Part shown: piece after piece, positions 21,694 through 32,109 of the stretch | Layout: every line of letters starts with the position of its first letter | Numbering within the stretch: the stretch's first letter is position 1 | Assembly: GCA_013115145.1 (NCBI GenBank) | Contig: JAAPAO010000278.1 | Location: 1 to 43,806 of the forward strand | Direction: 5' to 3' | Length of the DNA stretch: 43,806 nt | DNA from: Perkinsus chesapeaki | Taxonomy: Eukaryota > Perkinsozoa > Perkinsida > Perkinsidae | Notes under the pieces: generated by a model | What the model was told of the DNA's origin: nothing | Seen by the model: the letters and a program-made list of their open reading frames with translations, nothing else | The model's database searches: none | Program-made: the position numbers and the translations under genes

Positions 21694-22840
21694 TTAGATG
21701 GGACAGTAGGCAGGTAGGGCGCATTTGGGCACTAATCTCAGCTCGTATCTGAAGCATGTTCCCCGCAAAATGGTTTCGACCGAGGTAAGTACTTCATTGG
21801 TTCGGAAGAATCATCGAGAAGCAACCGATACACACAGCCGCGTTGGACTACTCTATCACAGAGATGGTGACCTAATAAACCTAATAGACCTCTAGATGAT
21901 GGCTACGTACCAGCTCGGGTGACACCAAGTCTGAAGGCTTTTAGGTCAGCATGCTCTTTACAGGATAGTTCTAGCATACTCCATTGAGCGCACTCATCGC
22001 TTGATAAAGATATGAATTGGACGGTGTCCGAGGCATAATACCTGACAAGATCATTTGCTGCCAGGGTGGGAGGCTACGCCTGCTGTGTACGTGTAGCAAG
22101 TGACATCTAGATCAGTGTCGTTGATGATCATAAATGGCAGGCAGCCATGCTCTCTCTTCCGGTATCTACGGATCAGCGTGGAGGTATACGCCGTACTGTG
22201 ACATACTGTTGCATGAGGAGCCATACTGCTGGAGCTGCTACCACTCCAACACCAAAGCCAACCCATGATGCATACCTACCAGTGGAAGGGATAGGCAGAT
22301 ATTCTATAAACTTTGTGATGGAATGATGGCTATCACGGATGGGTTTGTTTGGCGTCGCTGAGATGGTAACAATGGCCGCCGCGGTGAGCTGTTTGAACTC
22401 TCTTATGCAACCAACGTCAAGCAATTCTTTGACTCGAGGAGTAACTTCGTGGAAATAATAATTTTTCAAAAATTAGCGCGTTTTATAAATATGTGGCGGA
22501 GCGCGTTAGTAGATGCAGTCGAATCGCTCATGCGGTTGGTTGAGCCGTGCATTTCGTTCGCGAGAAAGATATTCGATGACGATCTGAACTCACCATCCCA
22601 TAGCAGCTATAGTGGTCCCCCAGGATGCGGCTACAGTAGTGGTTGTTGTCCCCCACGGTATAAAGCCCAGAAAATAGTAAGGTACCTAGGAAGGGGCTAT
22701 CTCAACGGCTAGAGACGCAATCTGACCGTGACTGAGCACGCGCCGACACCGGCCCCTATCGCACCGCCTAGCCAGCTGAGAACCTTAGTTGACGCGGACA
22801 GCGTCAAAGCAATGTCCTTCAACACTTCTGAGAGAGCAAT
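21694..22840 (-). CDS. Unassigned protein with Gly/Ala-rich hydrophobic segments
   Basis: Minus-strand exons give three Gly/Ala-rich hydrophobic stretches: STKVLSWLGGAIGAGVGACS (about 22790-22735), GFIPWGTTTTTVAASWGTT (about 22670-22605) and WVGFGVGVVAAPAVWLLMQQ (about 22265-22205). Between them are charged helical pieces such as VTPRVKELLDVGCIREFKQ (about 22450-22390). A beta-rich C-terminal part follows: PFMIINDTDLDVTCYTYTAG (about 22135-22080), YYASDTVQFISLSSDECAQW (about 22045-21985), CKEHADLKAFRLGVTRAG, then CFRYELRLVPKCALPAYCPI before the stop at 21694. The plan, hydrophobic hairpins followed by a beta domain, recalls membrane-inserting proteins, but no family match was recognised. Start and several junctions are unresolved. 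The plus-strand frame at 22449-22712 lies antisense to it. Confidence 0.4.
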
Positions 22841-22842
22841 AA

Positions 22843-23866
22843 TTATAAGGAGATATCAATAAGAAATTGGTTACGAAGGAAGGCTGTAGTTGACATTGGT
22901 TTGCCGTTCTCGCAGTAGTACGCCCAATGCAGATCGGTATCTACCAGGCCAGGTACAGGATGCCCCGAAGTTCCGACTGACATACCAAAGCCGCCGTCAA
23001 TTGAATTATCAGGAGAGTTCACTAGTCGGGCTCGATCAACGACGCTATGGACGTTGTCGGGTCTGGGCCGACTTAGAACCCGAAATGTCGGGCACACCAG
23101 CAACTAAAGCCTCAACCGTCCAGTAAGGGAACGGTTAGAATTCTTACAAACTGAAGCCATGTTAAAACGATCCGACATTTCTTGGTAGCATCGTAGCCTA
23201 TCACTTCCTGGTCACTGAATCGACATGGCAGGCTACGGCGGGGACTGGCAGTTTATTACGCACCTCACGTATATGACGTGACGGCTCTCTTTAGTAACAG
23301 CCCGAAAGACTTCGACATCAGACATACTAGGCTCAGAGTCCAACCCATCACCAGTCGATGCTGCTGTACTACTACTACTGCTATCACGGTGTTGCGACGG
23401 CATATAGCCAACTATATGAGATCCCCTTCGCTCGCTCCATGCAACTATCTAAGTAACCCAATGTCATTATAATGATCGTTCTTATCTCTCATCCACTCTC
23501 CTCCTTTATACCCATACTCATAGAGCCCACCTTTAGCGCCTCGTATTCAGCCCGTCCTAGACATTCCTCCACAGCTGTCACAGCAATAGCCAATGCATCA
23601 CTGACTCGTCTACCCAAGTCCTCTACGTACAGTTTAGCCTGGGCCTATGTAAGGTGGTGGTGGTCAGTGTGATGATGTATTATAGTAGTGCTTCCCTTTA
23701 CCTTGGCAATGTCTATTGGCAGTGTCCTTGTTTGTTCTTGTTTTGGTACTATCTGTGTGAATCTTCCCATCACAACATGCATGGGACAATCCTTCAAATG
23801 CATCTAACTGCCAACCGGCACTGTATGAACGCAAGTCTCCCTGGCAGCAGCTAAAATCTTGCGCAT
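22843..23866 (-). CDS. Unassigned multi-exon protein divergent from the MATE gene
   Basis: An ATG at 23866 opens MRKILAAARETCVHTVP. Further exons read KLYVEDLGRRVSDALAIAVT through EECLGRAEYEALK (about 23645-23535), MPSQHRDSSSSSTAASTGDG and MSDVEVFRAVTKESRHVIYV (about 23405-23270), and possibly PRPDNVHSVVDRARLVNSPD with HPVPGLVDTDLHWAYYCENG (23080-22890). The first part is helical, the middle Ser-rich. No family is recognised. The gene is divergent from the MATE transporter, with 165 bp between start codons. The last segment could instead belong to the gene downstream at 21694-22840. Confidence 0.35.
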
Positions 23867-24031
23867 CGCTCCGCTAACTCAGCGAAATTTGTTTACCATT
23901 TTTGTCTCTCATTTGTCGTATTGTTTAACTACTATCTTCTCGCTAGAACCTTAGTTAGTCCATGCCTTATAAGTAACACCACTTTTCTCAGCTCTTTACT
24001 CCTTGGATTTAAGTACTCCAGGATTTGTAGT

Positions 24032-25839
24032 ATGTTCGGCAGCTGTTCATCATCATGTTCTACTGATAGTGGTGATAGTAGTGGTGGAGGTGGTGGTGAA
24101 GATTCTGATAAGCCCAGTATACTTAAGCCCCTCCTTCCCCCGGCCAAGGGGCGGAAGGATACAAAGGGGCAGCATTCGTTACAAGACTTGGCTAATAATC
24201 TCGTAACGAAATCCTCTAAGTCTAGATTTGACGAAGCATGCACACTTTGCGGGTAATCATCATTGAAAGTCGAGATTCTCAACCTGCCACAGATACTCAA
24301 TACCTGTGGCGTTGTCCTCTGCGGCACGAAATTTCCACGATATGACGGATCAGTTTATCCTCGGCCACTTGGGAACCGAGTAAGTGGACAGCTAGAGGTG
24401 TCAGAATAATTAATGATACTGTATAGATACCTTGCGGCTTGTGGTGTTGCCGGTATCTGGACATTCCTATTCGACGTTATGGTCCTTGAGTCCGTTATTC
24501 AGTTATCCACTTTATGTAGTCAGGCATTCGGTGCTGGTAGGCCGACATTCTCTTAACCCTGTTAACCCTGTTGCATAAGATGGTATCTTTAGGTAACTAC
24601 ACGCTAGTTGGCGAGTGGTTCCAGTTGGGCCTATGCTGTTTCACCTTAATGTGTGTTCCTGTTATTGTCACTCGTTGGTTCACCGCTGACTTTTTAGAGT
24701 TCATGGGTTTCGACGCTGAACTCTCATATTTGGCCGGAAGATACACTACCTATTCCCAGTTGTCAATCCTCTGTGATGTTGTATTCTTCTCATGCCGCTC
24801 TTATCTATCCGCCCAAGGTATAGTAAAGCCATCAATGATAATCGATAATGTGGCTGTTGTTATTAACCTTGGTGTTGCCTATGTGATGACCTTCCCTATG
24901 GGTCTAGGCCTTATCGGTGCTGCCATTGCCACCACTATAACTAGATTCCTTCGCACTGTTATGTACATTCTCTATTGCTTTGTATGGAAGGGATATCACA
25001 GACGCACGTGGAACGGTTGGACTGCTAAAGCTGTCACCAACCCGAAGAGATGGAAGATCCTTCTAGGTCTAGCGTTACCAGCTGCATGGGGCGCTCTTAC
25101 CGAAGAGATACAGTACGAGCTGTTGTGCTTTATGGCGGCTAAGATGGGCTCGGTCGTCATCGCTGCACACAATCTATCCCTGTCTATCATGGATTTATTC
25201 TTTGTATTCTCTACAGGTGAATTCTCATACCGCTCCTCCCGTCAATCCCCTCCTTTCTCAGGTATAGGTCAAGGCGTCGGTGTCCGTGTTGCTGCTGCTA
25301 TATCATCCTTCCGCATATCCGATGCTAAGAGGACTGTGGAAGTTGGTCTAGAGCTCACCCTGGTCGCCGGTGTGTTCCTCGGTGGTGCCTATATAGCCTT
25401 GCTACCCCTCCTTGCCAAGGCTGCATCCGACGATCCCGAGGTCCAGAACCTTCTCATGAAGCTCTCGCCGTACGTGGCTGTAGGCATAGCCGCCATGATG
25501 TGCCTTACACCAGCCTTCCAAGTCCTACTCAACCAGGGTCGATCGAAGATATCCTCCAATATCATTGCCGTTTGCTGCTGGGTTGTGGGGTTCCCCATCT
25601 CATACATCTACGGCCTTAAGCTCGATGGAGGGGTCTATGGCCTGTGGCTTGGTCTCATTGCTGGCTATGGCAGCTCAGTTATAGTTATGATCCTCATTAT
25701 TTGCAAGTAGCAATCGTAGCATCATCAGTAGCGCGACCTTGTTGATATTGTATGTTTCAGGACGGATTGGTACAAGGTATGCACGGAAGCTCGATTAAGG
25801 TCTGAAGTCTCCAGAGGTGTCGCCGCTGCAGCACAGTAA
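24032..25839 (+). CDS. MATE-family multidrug/toxin extrusion transporter
   Basis: The start at 24032 opens a Ser/Gly-rich cytosolic tail (CSTDSGDSSGGGGGEDSDKP), then ILNLPQILNTCGVVLC, FHDMTDQFILGHLGTE (about 24328-24380) and YLAACGVAGIWTFLFDVMVL, with VIQLSTLCSQAFGAG, the family's first conserved core. The long segment from 24571 supplies the remaining helices: MGLGLIGAAIATTITRF, PKRWKILLGLALPAAWGALT, IAAHNLSLSIMDLFFVF, IGQGVGVRVAAAISSF, PAFQVLLNQGRSK, and YGLWLGLIAGYGSSVIVMI. A 45-nt intron (25217-25261) has no stop and keeps frame. A last exon reached by an AA|G junction near 25709/25762 gives TDWYKVCTEARLRSEVS and the stop at 25837-25839. MATE proteins exchange organic cations or metabolites for H+ or Na+ across plasma or vacuolar membranes; substrate is unknown. 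Exon borders before 24571 are approximate. Confidence 0.92.
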
Positions 25840-26008
25840 CGACGACCACGTCGTAGTTCCACAGCAAGTACCGTCGATTACCATATATCCATTGTACTAG
25901 TTCTGACGCCCATATACGGATGCCTGACTCGGTATAATCTTTGTACGACTACAGTCGCTATCTTGGACAAGTTACCTTCGCCGATTCATGGAGTTACTTG
26001 ATAACCGA

Positions 26009-26119
26009 CAGCAGCAGCAGCAGCAGTCGTTTAGATCAGTTGTTCATCATCATTTCTGTGTGGTATTGCTAAACAATGGATAATATGGCATATTGTTATA
26101 CTTGCAGCAGCAGCAGCAG
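26009..26119. repeat. Two CAG microsatellite tracts
   Basis: (CAG)6 at 26009-26026 and about five GCA units at 26104-26119 lie in the gap between the MATE and superoxide dismutase genes. The surrounding sequence is AT-rich with no supported gene. Confidence 0.75.
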
Positions 26120-26379
26120 ATGGATAAGAACCAATGCTTATTATTACTCTTCTTCTACATAACCACTTCCACCACCACTACTCCACAAGTCATCCCTCCC
26201 AGTGGAGGTATGGCCAAGCCGACGGATGCCGGTTGGTTTATAGTGCAGATGATAATACGATACAAAGGAAAAGCTATAAAGACGATGATAGTCTTTTGCT
26301 CTCTCATTATAATCTCACTGTTGCTCCGGTTGTTGTTGTTATTAGCATTCCTCAATAGCCCTTCGGCTGAGGGCTTTTG

Positions 26380-27728
26380 ATGTGGTTTCTCGGAACATTA
26401 CCCTCCTTCCGCTTTGCGTTGTTATTATTAATAACTCCGTGTCATTCCATCATCACCATTGGAAATGCGTTTATCTGCCCTATCGGTCTTCACCACAATT
26501 TCCCTCGTATTTTCTCAGCCCTACGAGCCCACTGCTCTGGGTTACGACTACGATGCCCTTGAACCGTAGGTCCCTCCTCTACTATTACATTCCCTTGTTC
26601 AGTTATATCGATGCTGAGACCATGCGCATCCACCATGTTGGGCATTATAAGGCCTATGCGGACAAGGTACCTAATTACCCCTTTGCTGCCGCTATTCTTG
26701 GCTCAGTTCTCGGCGGCAGCTCGTCAACTTCGAGCGATGCCAGAGTACAAGTACCTCGCCAAACTGGGTATGGATGGACTTCTTTCCAAGGTGACTGACT
26801 AGGTGCCTTACACTGCCATACCGCTCCTTCCTCGTGTAGTTGGATGAGGTGCCAGTGGCTTTGAGGGACAAGATAAGGAATAACGGTGGAGGAGTAATAA
26901 CGTTGGCTTGATGACTGGAGTACCCGAATCATCAGTATGTCAATCACGAGCTGTTCTTCGCCAGCATGTCGAAGGATGGAGGAGGGGAACCGGAGGGTGC
27001 CATAAGAACTGCTATCGACCAGTAAGGTCCATCTGCTTGTGGCGCCTAAACCTGACCACTTCTATGTTAGAGATTTCGGATCCTTCTCTAAATTCGTCGC
27101 AGGATTTACAAGTCTGGCTGAAGGCCGCTTTGGATCCGGATGGGTGTGGCTGGTTGTCGATACCTCAACAGATGATAACACGCTTAAGGTAGCCCTCGTT
27201 ATCCATCAACGGTAGCACTGAACCTATCACTACTTAACTAAATGGTATGTTAAGCGTTCTCTAATTATTATCACTTTAATGGTTGTAATATGCATGATGG
27301 ATAAGTCGTAAAGTTGTATTTCGTCATAATGTGGTTATATTTCAGATCCTCTCCACCCAGAATCAAGATACTCCACAAATGGTCTCTCGTAATACCCCAT
27401 TCTCCTGCAGCCCCCCCAATTTAATTCCTTATCAGCCCATTTCGTGCCTCTACTCGGCCTCGATGTGTGGGAGCATGCCTACTATCTCAAGTATAAGAAT
27501 AACCGACGTGCCTATATCGATGCGTGGTGGAATGTATGTAGTCTGCCTTTGACAGCTTTCCTTGTACAAAATTTCAGGTGGTTGATTGGACCACCGTCAA
27601 CGAAAGATACATTCAAGGTGGTTTCACGCATCTCGACTCTGATATGGTAATTCCGCCGAGCCCTGGGCTTTGTGACATGTTGTCCTCCACAGTTGCCTGA
27701 TAACGAGTCCACGGAGCGAGAGCTTTAG
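26380..27728 (+). CDS. Fe/Mn superoxide dismutase with N-terminal signal sequence
   Basis: Exons give [16 protein letters not shown] (26519-26565), [20 protein letters not shown] (from 26603), [20 protein letters not shown] (about 26709-26790), [20 protein letters not shown] (about 26842-26900), [21 protein letters not shown] (about 26936-27022), [20 protein letters not shown] with [12 protein letters not shown] (about 27070-27187), [20 protein letters not shown] and AYIDAWWN (about 27445-27535), then [15 protein letters not shown] and a short acidic tail ending at 27728. All four metal ligands are present: His in IHH, His in NHELF, Asp and His in DVWEH. The ATG at 26380 heads a hydrophobic leader ([11 protein letters not shown]), so export or plastid/mitochondrial routing is possible, but the junction from leader to mature part is not resolved. 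Iron versus manganese cannot be settled by eye. Confidence 0.9.
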
Positions 27729-27898
27729 ACTATTAGATGTTTCGACTTCCAATTTTTTAATTTCATACACTTATTATGTTGTGTTGTTAAACAGTGTTAC
27801 TTGAACGCAATAAAGATTGTGAATGGTAATTACAAGGCAATTTAGTAAGTTGACGTCCTCGAGGACTTTGAAGGTCGAAAATCTAAGTGACTTCATAG

Positions 27899-29908
27899 TT
27901 ATCGCCCAGCTGCTGATCCTGGCCAGTGCTTCCTCTGTTGTTGAATATCGACTCTGATAATGAGGTCGCATATTATCTTATCAATTCATCTTTTACTTAC
28001 TGAATTCTGCCATTTGGTGCACCAGGCATCTCCATGCCATTAAGTGCCTTTACTGCGGCTATAGCACTATCCGGATTATCGTACAGTACGAAAGCGTATG
28101 ACCTTAAATGGAGTAACAACAACAACATTAGCAGCAGCAGTATTCTGCTTGTGGATTATTACCCTTTCCATTCATGAAACGGTGGTTTAACATCCAAACG
28201 TAATATCTGTCCGAATGGGGCAAACATTGAGGTTAGCTCTTCAACTGGGACATCATTAGCTAGGCCACCACAATACACTGTTGAGGGGCCTTCACCTAAA
28301 TATTACGGGTATGTCTCAAATGAAGCTTAATTAACGTTCATTCTCCTGTCCTTGCTCTTATTACCTTCCTTTATATTTTCTGCTATTGGTGGGGAATCTT
28401 CCTTCCCCACAAAGTCTTTTATAGTTTGATAAAAGGCTCCTGGAGTGGGACGTTTCATACCGTCTAGCTCCATGTGAATGGTTGTGCTCGCTGCTGATGG
28501 CTGAGATGGGAGATGTCATTAACTTTTACTGCTGCTGCTACTCACATTGTTAGCAAAGAACATAGTAGAGTTTGACAGGGCTCTCATCGCTTCAAGCATT
28601 TTCTCAACCGAATCGAATGAGGCTATACCAACGGGAACATCGTCTTCAGTCTTACTGACCCGTGCTGAACAGAAACTGTATTAAACCTATTACTGAAGAG
28701 GAATGGACATTGAAACTGCTATCTGCCTGTTATTATACTTGGCGTGTCCCAGCCCTATTACTGTAGGGACATTCAAATCCTGCTCTTGAGAAGAAGTTCT
28801 TGAGATGTTCCCAAGTTGTTCCTTCAGGTATATTATGTACCAAACAAGTTGCTTCTTTTAAACCTCTTGGTGCTCCTCCTCCTCCACCATTAGCTTTTCC
28901 TTTACCCTTTCCTTTACCACTTTCATCCCAACGACCACTATAAGGAGATCTACTCCTTTCACGTATATATCGTGATGAAGGAACTGGTGGTGCGATTTCT
29001 CCCCAATCTTCATCATAATTTCCACCTCTACCTTTACCCTTCCCTCCACCACCACTACTGCCTTTACCGAATTTAAGTGGTTTAGGTCTTGCAAATTCAA
29101 CCAATAAAGTATATGGTCCACCACTTGGCCATGGTACTGTGAAATTATTCATATGATTAACTGCATCTTGTGCTGAATCTGGATATTGATAACGTATAAA
29201 TACCAATGCACCACCGTCACCACGGAATAGAACACTTTCTATTGGACCAAATTTACCAAACATATTTCTAACTGCACTTTCATCCATTGACTCTGGTAAA
29301 TGACGTACAAATATTTGAGTCCTTGATAAGTCTAACGTGGATGCGTAATCATCCTGAATAAAATGTCGTTTGCTCCTTTTACCTCATTCATTAACTTTGT
29401 CACTTATTGCTCACTATAACGTTTGTATAAACTCAATGCCTATGGTTGTCACTTATTGCTCATCTATAACGCTTGTATAAACTCAATGCCTATGGTTGTC
29501 GATTATTGCTTACTATAACGTTTGTATAAACTCAATGCCTATGGTTGTCGATTATTGCTTACTATAACGTTTGTATAAACTCAATGCCTATGGTTGTCGA
29601 TTGTTGCTGACTATAACGTTTGTATAAACTCAATGCCTATGTGCTTTTCTCAAGCCTTTATCATTTATTTCCTTATTACTAGCGTTATTTACCCTGCTTA
29701 CTCTTTGCTCATAAGAAGGTCCCCAATTATCCCCTTCATATCCGGAGCCAGCTGACCCCTTTCTCCTATATGAGTTCCACCTCCCTTCATAATCGTTATA
29801 ATCGTCATAGCCCATGTCTGAGACGTTTGCTTGATGAAAGGAAGGTGGTTGGTGGTGGTGCAGGGGACAGTAAGAGGTGTCTCTCTTGAAATCTTGCACA
29901 TCTTGCAT
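27899..29908 (-). CDS. RRM RNA-binding protein, copy A
   Basis: The start (29908) opens MQDVQDFKRDTSYCPLHHH, then a Tyr/Gly-rich part (DMGYDDYNDYEGRWNSYRR). After an intron carrying a minisatellite comes RRM1: TQIFVRHLPESMDESAVRN, VLFRGDGGALVFIRYQYPD (29330-29100). A linker rich in GKGKGRGG and RERSRSPYSGR follows, then RRM2, EATCLVHNIPEGTTWEHLKN (about 28860-28780), VPVGIASFDSVEKMLEAMR (about 28640-28580), and RRM3, TVYCGGLANDVPVEELTSMF (about 28285-28160) with YAFVLYDNPDSAIAAVKAL (about 28095-28030), ending IQQQRKHWPGSAAGR at 27899. Three RRMs and an RS/GK linker fit an hnRNP- or splicing-factor-like nuclear protein. The block 28773-29317 is almost identical to copy B while flanking exons are not. 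Confidence 0.88.
28773..29317 (-). repeat. Near-identical block shared with RRM copy B (A side)
   Basis: Compared by eye with 34463-35013, this 545-bp block differs at about nine bases plus one 6-bp CTCCTC-type indel, roughly 98% identity. It covers RRM1, the linker and the start of RRM2. Its codons end mostly in A or T, unlike the mixed usage of neighbouring genes. Identity stops abruptly at both edges. Confidence 0.9.
29401..29641. repeat. 49-bp minisatellite, about 4.9 copies
   Basis: Units begin at 29401, 29450, 29500, 29549 and 29598, each containing CGTTTGTATAAACTCAATGC. Unit 2 is 50 bp; units 3 and 4 are identical; the fifth is cut short at 29641. The array lies in the first intron of RRM copy A, just before its splice into the first-exon coding part, and is absent from copy B. 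Confidence 0.95.
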
Positions 29909-29929
29909 TTACTCAACGTTCCTCAACCT

Positions 29930-30734
29930 CCGTACGTTTTGTCACGCAACCGCTGACAGTATACTGAACCCCCGAAAAAGCTTTGTTCATATCATCTCTG
30001 AGCATTCATTCCTACACTGTAAACTCAACAGGACTGGATGTTAACAAGATATTTCTTCAACGCGTTTTAGGCGCCTGCGGCTGCACGCACATACACAGTT
30101 TGCTAAGTTGTCACGCCAGTGTTGATACGGCCAGTTTGGTACAGGAGCTGATTCCGTTGAATATGAGTGAATAATTACGGATATGGTGCGGATTATAGTC
30201 AGGTTAGTTGTACGTTCATCCACTTATCAACTCACCATTGTGGCTTAGTCACGACGGAAATACTCGATTCTTCACTACGTTCGATATGGGGTTGAGTCTG
30301 CAGCGGTACAACAATATCGCCAAGGGACCTACTGCCATGCTTGGCTTGGCTTGGCTTGGCCTGGTCTAACGACGATGATGTGGTGTGGCACAAAGTGGAG
30401 CGTGACCTGTACCCGTAGTCTCACGGTGAGACTCTCACCCCCCTCAACACTCTTCCACAAGAAGGCGGTTTTGGCGAGAGCTCTCGGGAACTGTCAAATG
30501 GTTCTTACAGCGGCAGCATTCCCTTTGCCCTCTTTAGAGGTCCGCTGATGCACGGGAAGAGCGCACTGAATTGTAGAGATGTAATGAGTGAAGGTCTTCT
30601 CCTCCGAAGGTTACATTAATCGGTTTCGGTTTAATCACTTCATACCGCCAAACTAAAGGATCTTCCTCGGAGGATGGCTTCAAGATTGGACCCAACTTAC
30701 ACCAGACAAACTTGCAGACTAAGACATTATAACA
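29930..30734. other. Intergenic, short TTGGC pentamer tract
   Basis: No supported gene. A run of about four TTGGC/CTTGG units lies at 30340-30362. Plus-strand frames at 29983-30174 and 30351-30548 have no family features. Confidence 0.45.
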
Positions 30735-31769
30735 TCATTCACACCGAAGGATAAAGTCCCTCCAACTATTGGAGGGCAGACGAGTGGCTATCGAAGGGAT
30801 TAGGCCCAATCCATTAATAATAATAAGCGAAGAGTCGATGGCCCTTGTCGACGTTCTAAAAACAGATATGATTGTAAAAAGTAAACGTCGACATGACAAT
30901 GTCATGATGACATGACATGTCGATTGACAGTAATAAGTTAATCGTACTGTGCAGTTTATCTCCTTGAACTTGAGTCTATTCAGTCCTTGTAGACCATCCC
31001 TGCCTTCCTCTACGATCAAGTAAGTCGCCACAAGTTTGGGGTAATCATCCTTAACCTGACTTAATGACCCTTGCATGTCCCAGAGTTCGGCGACGATGAA
31101 ATTACGCTCTTGAGGAAGCTCTTTAACAGGTCCGTTCCTACTCCTATGCCTCTCCATGAACCTTGAACGACTCTCCAGTAGATATAGCAGAGCTGAGGCT
31201 CAGACGTCTCTACAGGCGCTGTAGGCGAAGGCCTGCCATACAAATGAATTTCATCATGAACCCAGTGGAACACAATACGAAGATAACTTAGGGTGTTTGC
31301 AAATGCCACCGAGCGAAGGCGATAACCATTGTCCCAGGCTACATGTTGGCCTTAACGAGCTCAGCAAAAGCGTTAGGTGTACCATGATCAATTGAGGCCT
31401 TCAATCCTCCAGCGATTCTCTGAGAATGGAAACTTTACTGGACACCTCATCGCTGTGCACGCTACGATCCAGTAGTAGCTCGCAAAGGATTGAAGCCCGC
31501 TACCGAGATTCTTGACTTACTCTTTGCGGATGTGTCGTGTTACCCATCTTCTCGTAAGAGGCGACGAAAAAGTAATCTGGCTTTAATAGGGCGGACATTG
31601 GCGGCTCGTCTATTTTATCGCCCTCTCTAGCTTTCTCAAATGTAAGCTCAGGCATACTCTGCCTTAGTCTATACTTCTGGATGAACTCACGTGGGCTTTT
31701 CATGAACTGTTTTAATGCAGCCTCTGCGCTACAGGTGCAGAGGACTAACGTGACAAGGGACATTCTCAT
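30735..31769 (-). CDS. Secreted protein of unknown family, paralogue 1
   Basis: The ATG at 31769 opens a signal peptide MRMSLVTLVLCTCSAEA. Exon 1 (31769-31521) continues LKQFMKSPREFIQKYRLRQ, MSALLKPDYFFVASYEKMG and ends at a GTAAGT donor. Later pieces are GTPNAFAELVKANM (about 31383-31345), LSYLRIVFHWVHDEIHLYG, QLCYIYWRVVQGSWRGIGVG with DLLKSFLK (31300-31110), and VKDDYPKLVATYLIVEEGRD with NRLKFKE (about 31060-30960). The same order of motifs occurs in the gene at 32110-33240, so they are paralogues. No known domain is recognised. The part near 31385-31500 and the C-terminus before 30735 are unresolved. Confidence 0.6.
30889..30922. repeat. Imperfect palindrome
   Basis: Seven-base arms CGACATG and CATGTCG flank ACATGAC/GTCATGT-like repeats over 34 nt. 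It overlaps the 3' part of the secreted paralogue 1 gene. Possibly a 3' end hairpin. Confidence 0.4.
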
Positions 31770-32109
31770 TTTATGATGCTTGGATAATAGAGACAGAACG
31801 AACAACTGCGGATTGATCAAGTGTCCTCCCAGTACAACGGAAGGAGGGCCCCTTTGGAAGGTCAAAACTCGAGAGCTAACATGGGGGTAGCTTTGACAAC
31901 ATTCATTAAATAAAACATCTCCAAGGGGTGGGAAGATTCATAGATAACATGTATAAAAGGGGTTGATAAACTTGATAGCAGGGTTAGGGAGAAGCCTTCG
32001 ACAAGCACGTAAACAGATAAACACCTCCCTGACTAGCTGTTACTGACATATTCTGCTAGTATTTGTAGACGTATATTGTAGAACCTTGGCCAACCTAGAA
32101 GATCGCCAA

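Noticed and set aside
22449-22712. Plus-strand frame of 87 codons with a Cys/Gly-rich end
   Set aside because: It is antisense to minus-strand exons that join with neighbours; its Gly/Cys content is explained as the shadow of the hydrophobic exon.
26350-26380. Hairpin AGCCCT...AGGGCT followed by TTTT, like a rho-independent terminator
   Set aside because: The genome is eukaryotic and the hairpin is short; it lies just before the SOD leader ATG, so a terminator role is not supported.
28858-29124. Val/Lys-rich minus frame within RRM copy A, and matching frames in copy B (34506-34796)
   Set aside because: These are out-of-frame readings of the low-complexity GK/RS linker.
29401-29641. Regular repeats resembling a CRISPR array
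   Set aside because: The units abut directly without spacers and lie in a eukaryotic intron; this is a minisatellite.
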